From Phymatolithon calcareum (taxonomy: Eukaryota; Rhodophyta; Florideophyceae; Hapalidiales): a DNA stretch of 64,000 nucleotides. The notes beneath the pieces are model-generated. The model was not told the DNA's origin. It did not search any database and worked only from the letters and a program-made list of their open reading frames with translations. Position 1 is the stretch's first letter, and each line of letters starts with the position of its first letter. Shown one piece after another: positions 62,449 to 64,000 of this stretch. The stretch lies in the NCBI GenBank assembly GCA_977006965.1, contig OZ345379.1, forward strand, positions 992,001 through 1,056,000, in the 5' to 3' direction. Made by a program: the position numbers and the translations under genes.

Positions 62449-63052
62449 GATGCGGCAATCTTAAAGCTACAACAACGCGAACACAGGCGCGTGGGTGCGT
62501 TTCAAGTATGTGGGGCGCCAGGTGCAGGGTGCGCACAAAGCTGGCGACAGCCTGGATGGCGTCGTCAGTGCGCTGGCAGAGTCACGATAGGTCGGCTGGG
62601 TGGTCGGACTAGGCGGGCGTTGTCTGGCGCCCACCCAGGAGCCGCATGGATCAAAGTGCTACAGATGGGAGAGCTTGCGATGCACATCCACTGTGACCGC
62701 CAGCATACCAGAAATATATTTCTCAAAAAGACGAAACTAGGATTCCTGTTTGCAACGTGGCGTTTCGCATCCTCTTACTACTGTATGAGAAGGCGCGAAT
62801 TGATGAGCCGCGAATTGATAATCACATATGATATGATGCATCATCATCGTGAAGTGGCTGGAGAGGCGAACTTGTTGTGTTTCCGACGGTTGCGCGCCCA
62901 TTTGTCGACTTGTCTGTGACTCATATGTCGCCCGCTTCCAACCGCTCGTGAAACGATTTCGACAGCCGGGAGAACGTTGCCCAGCCATAAATCGGATGCA
63001 CGCCGATCATCGCCATCAGCGCTGCCGAAAGCCGTAGGCGACTGCTTCCTTC
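62449..63052. other. Divergent promoter region
   Basis: This is the spacer between the divergent zinc-finger and carrier genes. It contains a short AT-rich inverted motif near 62820-62850 (ATGATATGATGCATCAT) and no gene. Confidence 0.5.
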
Positions 63053-63904
63053 ATGGCCCCGCGTCCGACTAGTGCTGTGCGAAGCGCAGTGAGCGTACCT
63101 GCCGGCCGCCCACTGTCGACCTTCGAGAGCGCGCTGATCGGCGGTCTCTCCGGCATTGTCGAGGTAGGGATAAACCAGCCAACTGTCGCATGGAAAAATG
63201 CGTTGCAGCAACGGAGAGCTCTAATTGTTTCCGTACGCGAACTATATAGGGGCGTCGGGATAAATGCTGCCTCAATAGCACCGATCACTGCTGTGCAATT
63301 TGCGGCAAATTCAGCTCTCATTCGTGTGCTCGCGCCGAACGGCGAGCCACTTTCCGACATGGCTAAGATCGGCGCGGCAGGACTCGCAGGCGCGGCTTCC
63401 GCGATTGTGTCAACACCGGCGGAACTCGTAATGATCAGGCAACAGCGGCGCCAGGCTGGACTCGGCATCACTGCAAAAGAGGCTCTAGCATCTGTGCCAT
63501 TCCGCGGCTTCGCGCTTGCCGCCGCACGCGACGGCATCTTCACAGCGGGATACCTTGGCCTTGCGCCGGTATTAGCGGATAAGGTTGCCGCGATGGTGAG
63601 AAATGGCGAGGGAGAGGCGCCACCGGCGTGGGCACGAACCGCTGGCAGCGTAGTGGCAGGCGTATTTGCAGGAACTGCAAGTCATGGATTTGATACGGTA
63701 AAGACTGCAGTACAAGGCGCGGAGAAAGGTGAACCATCGGGTACGCTCGAGGCTGCGAGGGTGATCATGAAGGAAGGAGGCGGCGGCTTCAAAGCACTGT
63801 TTACAGGACTTTTTCCAAGAGGATTGAGAATCGTTGTCGCCGTCGTCGTACTGCAAGAATGCAAAGTCCGACTAGAACCGGCGCTCTTTCCCTCAAAGAC
63901 ATGA
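63053..63904 (+). CDS. Mitochondrial carrier family (SLC25-type) protein, 283 aa
   Basis: The length fits a three-repeat inner-membrane carrier. Repeat signatures are degenerate but recognisable: QPTVAWKNALQQ (about 42-53), TPAELVMIRQQR (about 121-132) and GFDTVKTAVQG (about 212-222), each at the end of an odd-numbered helix, followed by (Y/F)RG blocks (LYRGVG, FRGFAL) and TGLFPRGLRI. Variants replacing P-x-D/E-x-x-K/R in repeats 1 and 3 are consistent with a divergent subfamily with NQP/TPAEL/GFDTVKT motifs. No cleavable presequence is seen, as is usual. The transported substrate cannot be inferred. The ATG at 63053 follows a C-rich context; 96 bp of 3' flank remain in the window. Confidence 0.78.
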   Translation: MAPRPTSAVRSAVSVPAGRPLSTFESALIGGLSGIVEVGINQPTVAWKNALQQRRALIVSVRELYRGVGINAASIAPITAVQFAANSALIRVLAPNGEPLSDMAKIGAAGLAGAASAIVSTPAELVMIRQQRRQAGLGITAKEALASVPFRGFALAAARDGIFTAGYLGLAPVLADKVAAMVRNGEGEAPPAWARTAGSVVAGVFAGTASHGFDTVKTAVQGAEKGEPSGTLEAARVIMKEGGGGFKALFTGLFPRGLRIVVAVVVLQECKVRLEPALFPSKT

Positions 63905-64000
63905 CCAATGCTGGAACAGGGGAAGAGTAGAAGAAAGAAATTTTGAAGTTATCCTTTCACGTCATTTTGGATTTTTTGGATTCGAAGAGGACGGAGTGAT

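Noticed and set aside
63016-63543. 175-codon minus frame
   Set aside because: It is antisense to the mitochondrial carrier gene and is a shadow of its codon bias.
1-64000. CRISPR arrays, bacterial operons or phage modules
   Set aside because: There are no spaced direct repeats or prokaryotic gene clusters; spliceosomal introns and eukaryotic gene families show a nuclear genome.

Overview
This window is nuclear DNA of a eukaryote with few introns. It carries U1A/U2B''-type snRNP, class I histone deacetylase, DDB2, RNase Z, mitochondrial carrier and Golgi-type glycosyltransferase genes, and most genes are single open frames. Two genes need introns to read through: three in the deacetylase (one exon is only 17 nt) and one of 80 nt in the glycosyltransferase. 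A stand-alone HAD phosphatase with a plastid-like leader closely resembles the HAD domain of plant SOQ1, and DDB2 has plant-like CCHC knuckles. Together with compact gene islands separated by decayed transposons, this suggests a photosynthetic eukaryote, most likely a red alga of the Chondrus type. That placement is inference, not a sequence match.

Layout. 0-10 kb: a small unknown gene, DDB2, decayed LINE tails, U1A/U2B'' and a small zinc-ribbon protein. 10-23 kb: an ABHD4/5-like hydrolase, a repeat-rich tract (LINE 3' ends, one with a target-site duplication; LTR/gag remnants), a second zinc-ribbon paralogue, and the first of four genes for a secreted 16-cysteine protein. 23-31 kb: a two-pass membrane protein with DEG/ENaC-like hallmarks, a type II glycosyltransferase and a FAR1/FLYWCH-like plus SAP-like nuclear protein. 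31-44 kb: LINE, fold-back and Harbinger-type elements, long hairpins, a beta-propeller gene, the second cysteine-rich gene and a small unknown gene. 44-53 kb: a dense island with the SOQ1-like phosphatase, two small probably organellar proteins, RNase Z and an HDAC3-like deacetylase. 53-57 kb: two cysteine-rich genes facing each other in a nearly perfect 1.2-kb inverted repeat. 57-64 kb: repeats, a seven-zinc-finger protein and a mitochondrial carrier.

The genes do not form one pathway. They cover chromatin and DNA repair (HDAC, DDB2), RNA processing (U1A/U2B'', RNase Z, dsRNA-type zinc fingers), organelle functions (SOQ1-like HAD, carrier, neugrin-like protein), lipid and glycan metabolism, and secretion. 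The most unusual items are the ENaC-like channel candidate, the recently amplified cysteine-rich secreted family with its conserved promoter, the zinc-ribbon pair, the 17-nt microexon, and a set of long near-perfect intergenic hairpins. All calls come from reading the sequence; no database search was run.
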